Shown here: positions 20,930 through 32,230 of the stretch, in pieces
Layout of the letters: each line of letters begins with the position of its first letter
Numbering within the stretch: position 1 is the first letter of the stretch
Origin: Gnetum montanum
Lineage: Eukaryota; Streptophyta; Gnetopsida; Gnetales; Gnetaceae
Direction: 5' to 3'
Assembly (NCBI GenBank): GCA_015680685.1
Contig: MNCI01034026.1
Location: 492,905 to 556,904, forward strand
DNA: 64,000 nucleotides
The notes under the pieces: model-generated
Database searches by the model: none
Seen by the model: only the letters and a program-made list of their open reading frames with translations
What the model was told of the DNA's origin: nothing
Translations under genes and position numbers: made by a program

Positions 20930-21570
20930 GTTTTTGGTGGCCCCATTCTAAGTTTTTGGATTTTCCTCTTTGAACTTGACCTCTAAACCTTAGTCAATGT
21001 TAACATAGTTAACTAAGGGTAGTGATACAATGTCTCCATGAATAAAAATTTTCCCTTCCTCATAGGAAAAGTGAATCTCTTGATGTATAGGAGATGAGAT
21101 ACATGAAGCTTAGCTAACCATGGCCTTCCTAGGATCAAGATGAAGCCAAGTGTCTTTTCAACCACTAGTAAGTTGGCAAATGTGGGAATCTATTCTCCAA
21201 CTATGAGATCCAAGGAGATGGAACCTCTTACTACTACTCATGAGTCATTAAATGACTTGAATGCTAAGGTAGTAATTGCTTGAATATTCTCAATTAAGCC
21301 TAGTTTTTTTCAACAACAACAAATGGCATCATGTTAGGGTTGCCCCATCATCCACATGAACACGATGAACTTTAAATATACCAACATGTATAGTAATGAG
21401 GAGAGGACCATATAGCACCTCTCTATTTTAAGAATCAATCTTCACTCCACTGTCATAGAAGTGTAGCATGGGTTGATGCTCATTTTCTCTGAGTGAATCT
21501 TACTCAATGATAGAGTGGATTGATTCTTTGTTGGTGGGCATGTCTCTTCTCATAGGAATAGCTGCTAACA
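20930..21570 (-). pseudogene. Aspartic protease of element B
   Basis: Minus-strand retropepsin remnant. The active-site block is VHVDDGAT near 21360. The region after it is frameshifted, with pieces of the GRPWL-end block near 21130-21100 and the SPIHQEIHFSYEEGKIFIHG block near 21090-21035. The DDG centre agrees with element C. The frame changes at least twice. It would have processed the gag-pol polyprotein. Confidence 0.75.
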
Positions 21571-21949
21571 CTTGAGCTAGTACATTCCTATGTGTAGGAG
21601 AAGTCATGACTAGGTCATACAAGCTTGGTGACATGTTATTTTATTTTAATGACTATTTGGATTGTTTCACTATTACAAGAAAGCTCTTTCCCTTGACATG
21701 TAATGTTTTAGCATTAGTGATTCTAACCTCCTCCATCCTTCCTAAAGTATATGGCTTAGGTTTCGATGTATGTGTGTTGGGCCCCTTGTCAATAGGCATA
21801 ACTGGTCTTTGCATGGACCTTGGTTGTTTTAAAGCATTTTTTTCATTTGTTACCTTTAGTGTGCTTGGATGTTGATTTTTTGATAGGCTGCTTTTGTCAT
21901 TTTTATGATGATGGTTTCCTGCTAAACTCTAAGTTGTGGACCACTATAG

Positions 21950-22215
21950 GTGGGCTTTGATCATGGATTGTTATATGCTTACTTGTTGAAGGTGAAGGGA
22001 CCCAGATAACAAATGGTTCCCTAGGCTTTGGAGGGTTCATAGGTCTTGGTTGTGAAGTTGATTACATTGAAGGGGGAACATGCATGATGAAAAGCTTCTT
22101 AGGAGCTAGAGGAGGTTATACCTATATGATGAATGGCTTTCTAGGCTTTGTCTTTTAAGATTGTGGGGATACTTTAATGATAAATGGTTCCTTAGAAGGA
22201 TTAGACTATTTAGTT
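21950..22215 (-). pseudogene. Gag-protease linker of element B with PFVIKVP-like repeats
   Basis: The minus strand encodes spaced copies related to those in N1: EPFVIWVPSPS near 22020-21985, a KLFIMHVPPS copy near 22100-22070, a KPFII.V copy near 22145-22115 and EPFIIKVSPQS near 22195-22160. The flanks are Pro/Ser/Lys-rich. They are more decayed than in N1 but occupy the same place between zinc knuckle and protease. Confidence 0.62.
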
Positions 22216-22299
22216 TTCATGAATGAGGCTACAGTATAGAAGTTGTTGTTAGCACTTGGAGAGTTGGGCTCATTTAATACCAACTCTCCATGGCCTATC

Positions 22300-23420
22300 A
22301 TATTTTTGAGGTCATCCTTTAATTCTAGGTGAAAATTAGTTTCATGACCAGCCATTTAATGATAATGACAATACCTATCCAGTCTAAAGTACTTTGGTAT
22401 CTTTGGATCATCTTTGGAAGATATCATTAGGTCTCTAGCTATGTCACAAAGACAATCATGCTTCTTACAAGACTCTTCAGATAGTTTTTTATGTTATATA
22501 TGATTGTATTTAAGAAATTTTTCTAGAATCTTAGAGGGATTCATAGGTAACCTTATGTACTTAGTCCTATCCTTACATCCAAATTTTGGTCTTGGTTAAT
22601 TTGGGGCATCGAAAGTGAATGGTTAGGATGAGTTGGAAGATGTGTTGCATGATGGTGATTCCTACCTCTCTTCTTGTTTTGAGTCCTTTTCTATTGCATC
22701 CATAGTTTTATGTTTTTATTTGGTTGTATCCCTATCCCTCCTTGCATGGTGCTTCTTATAGGCCATGTAGGCCAAGTTGTGGCTTATCGTAGCTAGCTTG
22801 TTAATGTTCTTGGTTTGTGAGAAGGCTTGGCTTAGTGACTAGGGCTCTAGGTAGTAAAACTTTGACTTGATAAAGTGATATACTGCTACCTTAAAGATGG
22901 CTAAGAGGTGATTTCCAAAGATAGGCTTTGAAATCTCATTAATTTTTGAGTTCCATCTTTGATTGAACTTGTTGATCAATTCTAGTGGCCCTTGCTTCAC
23001 CTTCATGAGTTGATCCATTGTAGCATATGGCTTCAATTTTTATCTAAAGTGGTTAAAAAATTAGTTAATTGAGTTCTCAAGGAAAGAGATGGAACCCCTA
23101 AGGATACCAATCTACAACCTTTCCCTTGAGGGACATGAGGAAATTTCTCAATATCGTATGAGGCCAAGCTTGCAAAAGAGGTACTTAGAATGGAAGGTAA
23201 GTAGATGTGCAGTGGGATCCACTTCACCATTGTATTTAGTGAAGTCTAGAATAGGAAAGCCTACATGCAAGGTTAGTTAAGGCATTGTAGGGTTTATAGG
23301 ATCATCTTGGTAGAAATCTAGAACATTGATCATCTAGTTTGTATTGGCCTTAAGTTTTTGTAGCTCTTCGATAAGGTCTTGGATCATTTGGAAAGCTTGA
23401 TCTAACTCTTGGGATATTTT
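22300..23420 (-). pseudogene. Gag of element B
   Basis: A Tat-type Gag read leftwards. The capsid C-terminal part holds KLKPYATMDQLMKVKQGPLE and the HLLAIFKVAVYHFIKSKFYY block (22905-22840), which matches N1 gag at about 6115-6045. The basic linker lies at about 22780-22620. The zinc knuckle near 22390-22340 reads CHYH.MAGHETNFH, with Phe in place of the last Cys of CX2HX4HX4C, so zinc binding is probably lost. The open stretch 22839-23036 is the longest piece. Confidence 0.75.
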
Positions 23421-24986
23421 CGTGGGTTGTGGTGCTTGTATCTATGGTTGAGAAGAAATTTTTAAGACCTAGGGATATGTGATGAGTATTGTTATAGATA
23501 AAAGAGGTTGCATGACCACCTTAGTAGGTGGATTAAACAAGGAGAAAGAGTTCAAAGTTGGAACATGTCGTATGAAGTGAGCAAAGGAAGTATGAGAGGC
23601 TTGTGTTACTTGGAATCCCAATGAAGGTTCCACTAGCATGACAAAGGGAGATGGTGATAGCTTGTTCACCTAGTGTTGGTAAAGTAGACATCACCAATAC
23701 TAGGTGAAGCTATGTGGCAAAGGGCATCAATGAGAATAAGAAGGTGGATTAGGGCATGTATTATGCCTGGTGTATGGAAATAGCAGGTGTAGACTCAAAC
23801 ATGGTAGAATATACAACAAGAGAGTTAGACCAAGGAACTTGTCCCATCAATGAGGTAAGAGACATGGAGTTGGATGTAGTATTTTGGAGATCTAAAGATG
23901 GGAAAGGACTTTGAATGAAGGTGTTTGGCTCATGTTTGGCCTCAAACTCATCTTCCTCTTCTTAATAACCCTCTAAACTATTTCCCTTACTAAACGCATC
24001 AACCTCTATGAGTTGTGTCAGCATTTATACATAAAGTGAGTGAGGTGGATTTGGTCATAAGGATATGGGATGTATTATTTTCCATCTTGATGTATAATTT
24101 CAAACTAATGCTTAGCGGTGGATTCAAAGTGTCGTATCAAGATTCTGGCTTGTATCTTAACATAGAGAAAGTTTTAGAACTCTTCAGTGATAACCATGAA
24201 ATCTATGTTTTTATCCCTTTGTCTAAGTGATTACCTTCATTCTATGATTACATGGTCTTTTGGGTTATAAACCCAAACTAAATCTTGGTTGGATGCCATA
24301 TTTTTTAGGTTAAGGGGCAAGATGGTTGATCGGCTAAAAGACATTGTCAAAAGATCTTGTTTTATTCTTTTTTACTATTTTTAGTAAAAACTATAGTTAG
24401 CAGGATTACCCACTAATGTAGTTGATTATAAATTTAAGAGCAATGAAAAAAATATTTTCATAAAATATTATGTAGTAGATAGTTGTGCATTGTCTAGTAG
24501 ATAAGATTTAAGATGGTTATTCAAACTACACTAAGTAGTGAGAGTGGAAAAGGTGGCTTTTTTCACTAGATTTCTATAGCAAATGGAATTGGGTTTTTGA
24601 ATGGAAACTAAGTTCTAAAATGGAAAATGGTTTCTAGAATGAAATATGGATTTTGGAATGGAATATGACTTCTAGAATGGAATTGGGCTTCTACAGCAAA
24701 ATTGGGCTTTTAGAATAGAATATGCCTTTTAGAATGGAATTGGACTTTTGAAATGGAATTTGGCTTCTAAATGAAATATGGCTTTTAGAATAGACTATGT
24801 TGTGAAATTATAGTGGAGACCAAACTTAATTACCATGACTCTGCTAAGGTATGTGGGAAAGGGTTTTGGGTAGCAAACATTGGCTTTAAGAGAATAAGTT
24901 TGTAGGTTCCAAAATGTGAACATGTAAAGGATTTGGTATTTCACAAAAAAATTGGAAAATGGTTTATGGCTAAGAATTTTGGTAGA
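23421..24986 (-). other. 5' leader of element B with 20-25-bp repeats
   Basis: Its gag-proximal part may encode a degenerate Gag N-terminus (Met/Pro/Thr-rich, 23470-23990). From about 24545 to 24800 it carries some ten to twelve irregular copies of a 20-25-bp unit (TTTTAGAATGGAATATGGCT type). The rest shows no recognisable feature. Confidence 0.55.
24545..24800. repeat. Tandem repeats of GAATGGAATTTGGCTTCTA type
   Basis: Ten or more diverged units of about 20-25 bp alternate AATGGAAT and GGCTT(C/T)TA. They lie about 190 bp from the primer site of element B. Confidence 0.75.
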
Positions 24987-25005
24987 GGCCCTCCTTCTAG
25001 CGCCA
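24987..25005 (-). promoter_or_regulatory. Primer-binding site of element B
   Basis: The minus strand reads TGGCGCTAGAAGGAGGGCC, six nucleotides from a presumed LTR edge at 25012. It differs from the N1 site (8229-8247) only at one base. Confidence 0.78.
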
Positions 25006-25011
25006 AAAACC

Positions 25012-25110
25012 TATTGGCCCTAAAAAATTCCAAATCAAAAGGAATTTTTCTAGGCTTCATGGAGGTTAATCCCCAACATAGAAGGATTTTAGGCCTTAAA
25101 CCCCATTGCT
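25012..25110 (-). repeat. Possible truncated 5' LTR end of element B
   Basis: The sequence directly abuts the primer site, with the same short spacer as in N1, so it should be the end of a 5' LTR. Only a weak resemblance to the LTR tails of A and C can be seen (GGCACCT and AGGCCT words in the inverted sense). By about 25110 the sequence instead matches the promoter region of X' on the other strand near 35000. Confidence 0.4.
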
Positions 25111-25183
25111 TGAGAGGTGCCTAGTGGAGCCCATCCAAATTCAAAATTTTCCTTAATTTTAAAACTTCCACCATTCTAGCATT

Positions 25184-25193
25184 GCTATAAATG
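25184..25193 (+). promoter_or_regulatory. TATA-like element upstream of X exon 1
   Basis: GCTATAAATG lies about 290 bp before the ATG of exon 1. The surrounding sequence (GTGGAGCCCATCCAAATTC) matches the region upstream of X' exon 1 on the minus strand near 35000-35015 (GTGGGGCCCATAATCC). Confidence 0.45.
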
Positions 25194-25605
25194 TTTCCCC
25201 TTTGAACTATAAGTGCACTATGAGTTCAATACATGAATTTGGCAATGGGGGTTTAGCATAGGGTGCATAGGTAAAGAATTAGTTTTTTACTTGTAGGTTT
25301 TGCAAGCATCACTTGCAAAAACCATCTTCTCACTTTCAACACACTAGTTCATAGATCTAGTAGAAATTTTGCTTAAATCCATTTAATCTCTAGCATTTCT
25401 TAGCAAGAATCTACCAAGATTAGTGCTATTGCCAAGATTTTTGAAGATTTCTTGAAGGTTTTCTTACACTACCACCCATCATGATGAAGAGGAAGGCTAG
25501 TGTTAGCAAGAACCCTACCTTGAAGGATGTTGATGCTATATAAATGGGGCTCTCACACCTACCATATCCCTTGATTGGGCAAGGATCAATCGCCATGAAT
25601 CCTAG

Positions 25606-26940
25606 GTGCATAATCCTTAGCCATTTTTATGTGTATTTTGAGGTTTCTCTAGTCTAGGAACTAGGCATTTTCTTAGATCTAGGTTGATTTGTTAGTTAAA
25701 ATAAAAATTTGAAAAATCCTACACTATATTTAGGTGGGTTTTATGGTTTTTTGATGTTTTTTTTGTCTTATTCTTGGTTTTGTGTAAGGTTATAAATTTT
25801 GTTTTGGTTAATTTTGTGCATTTTTGTTGTTTTCCATTAAAAGAGCAACACCAGTTCTATATTTTTTCTTACTAAATGGTTAGGAATTCTTAATTTTTTA
25901 TGCCATATGAGTATACGACATTGTTAATAATTTGAAATAGTGGATTAGCCACTAGATTTGAGCTAATGGTTAATTTTTCATGAATTTTTCTGTTAGCTAG
26001 TTCATATTGGTTTTCTAGTTTTCTACTGTTTTTTTCATGATAATTTTGTAGATTTTTGTGTAATGAAAACTAAGTATTGTAGATTTTTAAGTTAATAAAT
26101 TTTTAGTTTATGGTTCAAAGTTTCAAATGGCTATGGAATCATGTAATTTAGGTTTATGGTTAATTCTAGGTGAATTTCTTTGGTAGCTAGTATAGGTGTG
26201 ATTCCATGTTATTTTTCTATATTTTATGTCATTTCAAGAGTTTTTCTTGCAACAATGGCAAGGAATTTTTATTTTTTCAAGTTGTGGATTTTTATGTCTT
26301 TATTTAAGGTTTCAAATGTTCTAGAATCATTGAATTTTGATTTGTGGTTAATTGTTTATGATTTTATTTGTTAAGCTCACATGAAACAAGGTTTTTGGCT
26401 TTTATAGTTTTACCCCTATGAAGATGGCTACTGTTGGCACATTGGATGATTTTTTTCACCAACATCCCATGTTTCTAGGGATACTTAGGGATGTCAAGGA
26501 TGGTTTAGGATTTTTTCCATTGGTCTTTAAAGGCTTTTGGTTTTTTTTTAATAGTATTTTTCCATGTTCATTTTTTTTAGTCTTGGTGTGGTTGTGTGAA
26601 TTTTGGTTAAACTTTGTTGAGATTTTGCATAGTGTTTTGAATTCATTTCAAGCTTAGGATTATGATGTAGATTTTTTTGTACTCTATTGATCATGTTCAA
26701 GGCTTTCTTAGGCTATTTGCATGTTGATTTTTAATTTTTAGAGAATTTTGAACTAGCATTCCTAGAGTTTTTACTATGGCTAGTTTCAACATTAACTAGG
26801 ATATTTAGAAAAATTCTTGTGAAATTAAAATTGATGTATGATTATTTTTGTACTTGCTTCTTTGTTATTATTGTTCCTTTTTTTTAAGTGTTGTAAATTA
26901 TTGAGAGTGGTTTTAATAGTGTGTTGTTTTATCCATGTAG
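25606..26940 (+). other. Intron 1 of X with about 187-bp internal repeats
   Basis: T-rich DNA bounded by CCTAG/GTGCAT and TTTATCCATGTAG/TTCC. Three diverged units of about 187 bp are visible from GGTTAATTTTTCATGAATTTT (25970), GGTTAATTCTAGGTGAATTTC (26158) and GGTTAATTGTTTATGATTTTA (26345). X' intron 1 is likewise T-rich on its own sense strand and repetitive. Confidence 0.55.
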
Positions 26941-29900
26941 TTCCTTCCTTAAGCCCATCCTAGTGGCTGTCGAGTTGGTGGGGATACTTTGCTATATCAA
27001 ACTACTCAACACCAACACACCACTTGCTAACATGATCTTGGAGTGGGGCTACTTGTGGTTTCAGACAAGGGAAAGAGAGTTCTTAGTCTATTTATTATAG
27101 GATTTCAGTGTGATGTTAATGTCAGACTTGTCTACTTATATGGCTACTGCCATTGTGGAGACTCTACTACCTTGGTCTTCCAACCTAATCATCAAGTTCA
27201 TATTTGATGATCCCAAAACCCACATAGAAGGTGAGGTTTTAAATAGTATAGGTACCAAGGGGACCTATCAATTTCCCAACTTTGGAACATGTTAGAGTTC
27301 TCTTAGTACAATACTAGTAACACCCTAATGATGACTCATTGAGCCCACACACTATTCAAAAATCCTCGTTGCATAGTGTACCATTTCAAAGGATAAGCGT
27401 ATTTGTTAAAAACTTTTCATATTGTTGTTTATTTGATTTACCTATTCTTCCTAAGATTATTTGGATCTTAAATATTTAGTAGGTACAAGGTTAGTAAGCA
27501 AGGTTTGATCAAGAATGATCGAACCTTGGCATTGGCTCAAACCACAGTGGCAATATTTATCAAAAGTCCAATAGTAAGGCTTGCGGTGGTTGAGTAACTA
27601 AAGGATGATTTTGATAAGTACACTAAAATCTATGCTCTAGCCTTCTAGAGGTGCCTAGCCATTAAGACAACTCACAGTTGTTCAATGGCTTCTAAACACA
27701 TTCTAGAAGAAGGCACCACTACTAGGCCCTCCTCACAACTATCATTATGTAAGAAGAAGAAAGGTAGGGATTTTTTTGTTTTACTTTGTTATGTTATACT
27801 AAGATTTTCATGGCTAAATGATTCTAGGATATTTTGGTTTTAAGTGTTTTCATGGCTTTAATTTATTATTTTTTTCATATTTTGGTTATACGTGATGTAC
27901 CTATGCCTAAGCTAATTGGCCATTTTCATTACCTTGTAGGGACTTCCACCTCCTCCAACATCACTTTGGTTATTTTAGGACATCCCAAGGAGACTGTCAT
28001 CTTGAAATATGATGAAGTTGAATCAGAATAGCATTGGTTGATTGAAAAGGCACCTAGAAAAATTCAAGCAAATATCACTCATAGGTTTACTTGAACTTTT
28101 CATGGCTCCTAGCTTGACCATCCTTGCTACTATTATGGTGAACATTATTGACTTTCTTAACTAAGGAGTCAAGAAGTTCATCACCCATGTTCATGGTGTG
28201 TTGATTACCTTGGAGATCAATGAGGCTACCTTCTGTGACCTATTTGGTGTTCCCATTGAAGGGATGAGAGTTTCCACCAAACCAAAAAAGAAAATGGACC
28301 ATTGAGATGAGATGGATTCATGGTTTAATGCTCATCATGGCCATTCTAGGTTGGCCTTAGAGGATTTTTAGGTACCAGAAGTAAGGGAATCATATCCCTT
28401 ATTCAAATCCCATACCTTTCTGAAGGTACTATCAAAGAAGAAAATTATCAGCATTACCCAAGCATGGAACATGATGAAGGTCCTTATTGACGATGCTTAG
28501 TTTAACTGGGCTGCTCACTTGTCCTTTGGCCTACAGGAGGAAATTCTCAAACTTCAAGAGGATCTCACCACAATATCCCACATGCACTATGCATTCTTTT
28601 TGACATATTTGTGTAGATTTGTAGAGTTTTTAGTGATGATAAGAGATGGATGATGGGTAAGTCAAGACCCATCGCAACTCTCAAAGCCTTAAATAAAGCA
28701 TATTTATCCAACTATGTGGGCCCATAACCCACTAGAGGATGTTGGGGAATCACTATCTATCATCACTAAGGGACTTAGTGGTAGGTGTTGTTATTACCCA
28801 TACAAAATTGGAATTAAGCTTCATGTTGAGTAGGCAAACGCTGAGAGGGCCAAGGAACTATGTGCTAAAGCCGATGGGGTAGCTAGAGCAAAGTTAAAGT
28901 GACCCATGATTGAGGAAGTAGCACTAGCCACCAAGAAACCTTCCAAGAGAAGGTTTATACTTAAGCTTAGCTGAACACATTAGGTCGTTATAGGTATGTT
29001 TTTTAAATTTTTCTATGCTTAGGTTATTTTATTTTTTATTTTTTAAGATCATGTTGTTATTTTATCTTATGTGAAATGCATTGATTTTTTAAAAAAGTTT
29101 GTATTTATTATTCTTGTACATAAGAGACAAGAAGTAGCGGCCTAAGTTGCAATAATAGAGGAGGAGCAAAAGCACTTGAAGAAGGAATTTTTGCAATAGC
29201 ATGACAATGAGGGATTCGCCAACATTGCACTAGATGATCTAGAAATTCTATTTGGTGAACCATTTCCAGGGAACCCCTAATCATCATCATGGATGAGGCT
29301 CCAAGTATGAATACACCTTTGTGTCATGTGTTGTGTTTTATTTTTTTATGTTTAGGTTTCATTCTAACCATTAGTTGATTGTTATATTTTTTATAGCTAT
29401 TAAGGCCTAGGTAGATGCATCTACTTCTATGTTTTGCATGAGACCATGGGTAGATGTTCTTTACAAGGTAGAGTTCATGCATGGAGTAGCCAAGGATATA
29501 ATCGATTAGTTGCAATAGGTTGCTCCCAAAATTGGTAATAACTTCAATTTACTTTTCTTGTAATTATTTTATATATAGGTTTTTATAGGTATATTGATTA
29601 CATGTCTTTGGTATATATATTTTTTTTTGTATATTATGATTATGTGTATATTTCATGGTTATATTGCTTGTAGTGCCTAAGGTTGAGTGGGACTCTAACA
29701 GTGTTATGGAGATAGCTCCTTACCTAGTCCTCCACCTAAAATGGAAAATGTTCCATGCAAATTGTATGAAACTACAATTGATATTTCAATTTCATGTGCA
29801 AAAACCTTGTGAAAATTCCAACGATCCAATGAATCCTTATGGGAATAAGTTGTGGCCTTAAAAGAAAGAGTAAGAGGCAAGCTTAGGTGATCAATAATCT

Positions 29901-30574
29901 ACAAGATTGCAAGGCTTTTGTGGAAGCTCAAGTGGCTAACAAAGAGTCTTTGTGAATTAAGGAGATCACATGGATACATTACTAAAACATTATCTATGAT
30001 AAGGTTTGCCTTACTAGAGAGATGATGGAACAATGATTATAGATGGACCTGATCATCTGCAAGACCAAAGAGTGGAAAGATTATTGTACTTAGATTCTTG
30101 AGTGGGGCTAGGCACTAAAATACCACAAAAAAGTATAAGTTTGATTGTAAGTCTTAATTCATTGAAAGAGGAGAGTATTGAACAACATAAGTTGGAGCTA
30201 TTCATAAAGGGGATTTAAGATGAAAGTGTCTTCAAACTATTTGGAGACACTCTCACCATGGCTAAATCCCCTATCCCTTAGATATCTACTACCTTGGGTC
30301 AGGTATCTACTACTACTATGCCATGGGAGCTAGCTATGTGGATGGAGATTGATGAAAGTAACATCCTCATGGGTATTAATCTTGGGGATGTGGATTGGGC
30401 CCACATGACAAAGGAGAAAATCCTTAATCTTTTGGAGGTTAGCCTTCATAGTCTTTTCCCAAAGTACATCATGCTAGAGTCCCCTCATGTTTTTTTGTTA
30501 TATGATCTTATCATGTTTTATTTTGTTTAAGTTATCATCTTGGATTTATAATGTGTTGATTACTAATGAATCTT

Positions 30575-30995
30575 AGTTGTGGTAGTGAAGGAAATTCCTA
30601 TAGCATCAAGAGTGGTTTGACATCTAGATCATGGAGCATATTGTCTCGGCTTCAACAGGCTTTCAACTCTTGTATAAGTGGACCCCCTTTCTGCTCATCT
30701 AGGCACCATTTTTTTGTACACATTTCTCTAAATTATTCTTTATTCTCTTCTTAATAAAGTTTTAAGTTTTAAGTTTTGTGTTCAATAGAATTAAAGTTGT
30801 TAGTTGTTCATTATTCAAATCTATTTACATTTTCACGTTTTACATCTTCCAAGTCTCTAGTTGATCTACTGAACTAACTAGGGTGCCCCAAATCCCATTT
30901 TCATCATGAAGGCCTTATGAGTTCACGGTTGAGGAATTGCCTATGTTGAGGATCCTTGGTTCCCATTTTAGCAATTAATGTTTCTTTTTGCAACA
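30575..30995 (+). repeat. 3' remnant of the 5' LTR of element C
   Basis: It aligns with 43590-44025, the end of the C 3' LTR: TAGCATCAAGAGTGG, CTAGATCATGGAGCATA, CTTCAACAGGCTTTCAAC, a CTTAATAAAGTTTTAAG poly(A) region, then TCTCTAGTTGATCTACTGAACTAAC and the end TTTTTGCAACA. About 1.1 kb of the LTR's left part is missing and replaced by X. No convincing primer site follows (31000-31020). Confidence 0.75.
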
Positions 30996-31099
30996 CTTAT
31001 AGCTAGCAATTGACAACCAAAAATATATAGCCAAACAAAAGAAGAAGTATAAGCAAAAGCCTGAAAACAAGGAAAACAAGCATATGAAGGCATAAAAGG

Positions 31100-32230
31100 A
31101 AATGGGTCCATTGAAGCCCACTTCCATGTTGGATATATCCATGACCTCCTCTACCCCAACCTCTTCAACTAACAAGCCATATGAGGATACCAAAGCCCAC
31201 AAACAAAACAACAAGGAAGAGATACAATAGCCAAAGCTTAAAGCCAAAGTCTGCATTTTGGGATGCATGGAGGAAGTAAAGCACAACTAGGATGACAAGC
31301 CCATGGTCAATGACAAAAACTTCCTCAATGCAATGGACCAAGTTAGGTAATCCCTCAACTAGAAAAATAAAACCCTAAGCTTGTATGACCTAATCATGAC
31401 TTCCACCACACATCGTGAGCCACTAGTTGAAATGTTGACCTTCATACCTAGTAGTGATGATACTCTTGCTAATAAGGAAGCCATATGTGCAGTGATGATT
31501 CCTTCCTCACAAAGGGAGAAGAAGTCAATACTCTTATCATTTCATGATAGCTAAATTAAGGTTAATCCCTAGAATGCTAAAGTAACTACAATCCATTTAT
31601 TCATAACCATATGCATAGGATAATTTAAAATACATCAAGTGCATGTTGATGATGGAGCTACAACTAACATCATCGCATGCACCATCGTTGAATGCTTAGG
31701 CTTAACTGATCAAGTACAATGTACAATCACTACAGGTCATAAGTCCATTAATGGATCAAGAGTTTCCATCTATGGGTCTATCTCCTTGGATTTTGTAGTT
31801 GGAGAACTATTCCCTATAACTGCCAACTTCTTGATGGTGGAAGAGATACCAAGATTCAACTTGATCTTGGGAAGACCTTGGTTGGCTCAATCACAAGCTA
31901 TGTCCTCACCCATCCATCAAGAAATTCACCTTCCTTACAAGGAAGGTGAAATCATTATTCATGGTGATAACATGGTTTCCCTAGTTGTCAACAACATAGA
32001 CATAGAATAGGGTTCCAAGTGAAGCTTCAAGAAGAATCTTCTAGCTATGAAGAGCAAAAACCCAAGATAGCAAATGATCACAACAATAAGTAATGGGATA
32101 CATTATGGGATGAAGTCCCTTTTAACATTGTAAGCAAAGGGGATGGTAAATACAAACTTGTGTAGAGTAGGCCTTACTCACTCCCTAATCTTGCAAAGAT
32201 TAGGAAGAATACACACAAGTGAAGTTCACC
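31100..32230 (+). pseudogene. Gag-protease linker and aspartic protease of element C
   Basis: A low-complexity Lys/Ser/Thr-rich linker precedes the retropepsin domain, which is open at 31639-32010. Its blocks are VHVDDGATTNI at the active site (31640-31675), GSRVSIYGSISLDFVVGELF, then FNLILGRPWLAQSQAMSSPI near 31855-31910 and EGEIIIHGDNMVSLVV. Asp-Asp-Gly stands where most retropepsins have Asp-Thr/Ser-Gly, and plant Tat proteases often have Asp-Gly-Gly. Downstream, DEVPFNIVSKGDGKYKLV and PYSLPNLAKIRK (up to about 32220) belong to the linker towards RT. It would cleave the polyprotein. Confidence 0.85.

Larger units (their letters stand above)
15668..25011 (-). mobile_element. Element B: degenerate Tat-type Ty3/gypsy retrotransposon
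   Basis: In leftward order it has a primer site (25005), leader, gag, zinc knuckle, PFVIKVP linker, protease, half of RT, RNase H, second RNase H, integrase, 3' untranslated region, polypurine tract and 3' LTR. The internal region from primer site to LTR is about 7.9 kb. The left LTR (15668-17089) aligns with the LTRs of A and C. The sequence right of the primer site (25012 onward) starts like an LTR but could not be aligned convincingly to the left LTR, so the 5' LTR is probably truncated by X. Many stops, frameshifts and an RT deletion make it inactive. Confidence 0.82.
25110..30560 (+). pseudogene. X: degenerate multi-exon plant gene or element ORF of unknown function
   Basis: A plus-strand series of coding-like blocks separated by T-rich intron-like DNA. 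Blocks seen: exon 1, 25480-25605 (starts MMKRKASVSKNP, ends CCTAG/GTGCAT); exon 2, about 26941-27300 and continuing to 27760 with stops (starts FLKPILVAVELVGILCYI after a CATGTAG acceptor, ends AAGAAAG/GTAGGG); exon 3, from GTAG/GGACTTCC at about 27940 to 28980 (VHGVLITLEINEATFCDLFG near 28190-28250); then shorter blocks near 29120-29290, 29395-29530 and 29673-29870. The TATA-like GCTATAAATG lies at 25184. A second copy, X', is antisense at 32250-34680. The VHGV/INEATF block resembles the domain often labelled 'putative plant transposon protein'; this is tentative. Numerous stops; not functional. Confidence 0.6.

Noticed and set aside
26418-26657. Phe/Leu-rich 79-residue frame inside the X intron
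   Set aside because: T-rich composition alone explains it. No counterpart was found in X'. It could be an extra exon only if transcripts show it.
30975-31286. Hydrophobic minus-strand frame suggesting a membrane protein
   Set aside because: It is antisense to the Lys-rich linker of element C; A/G-rich sense codons read as Phe/Leu on the other strand.
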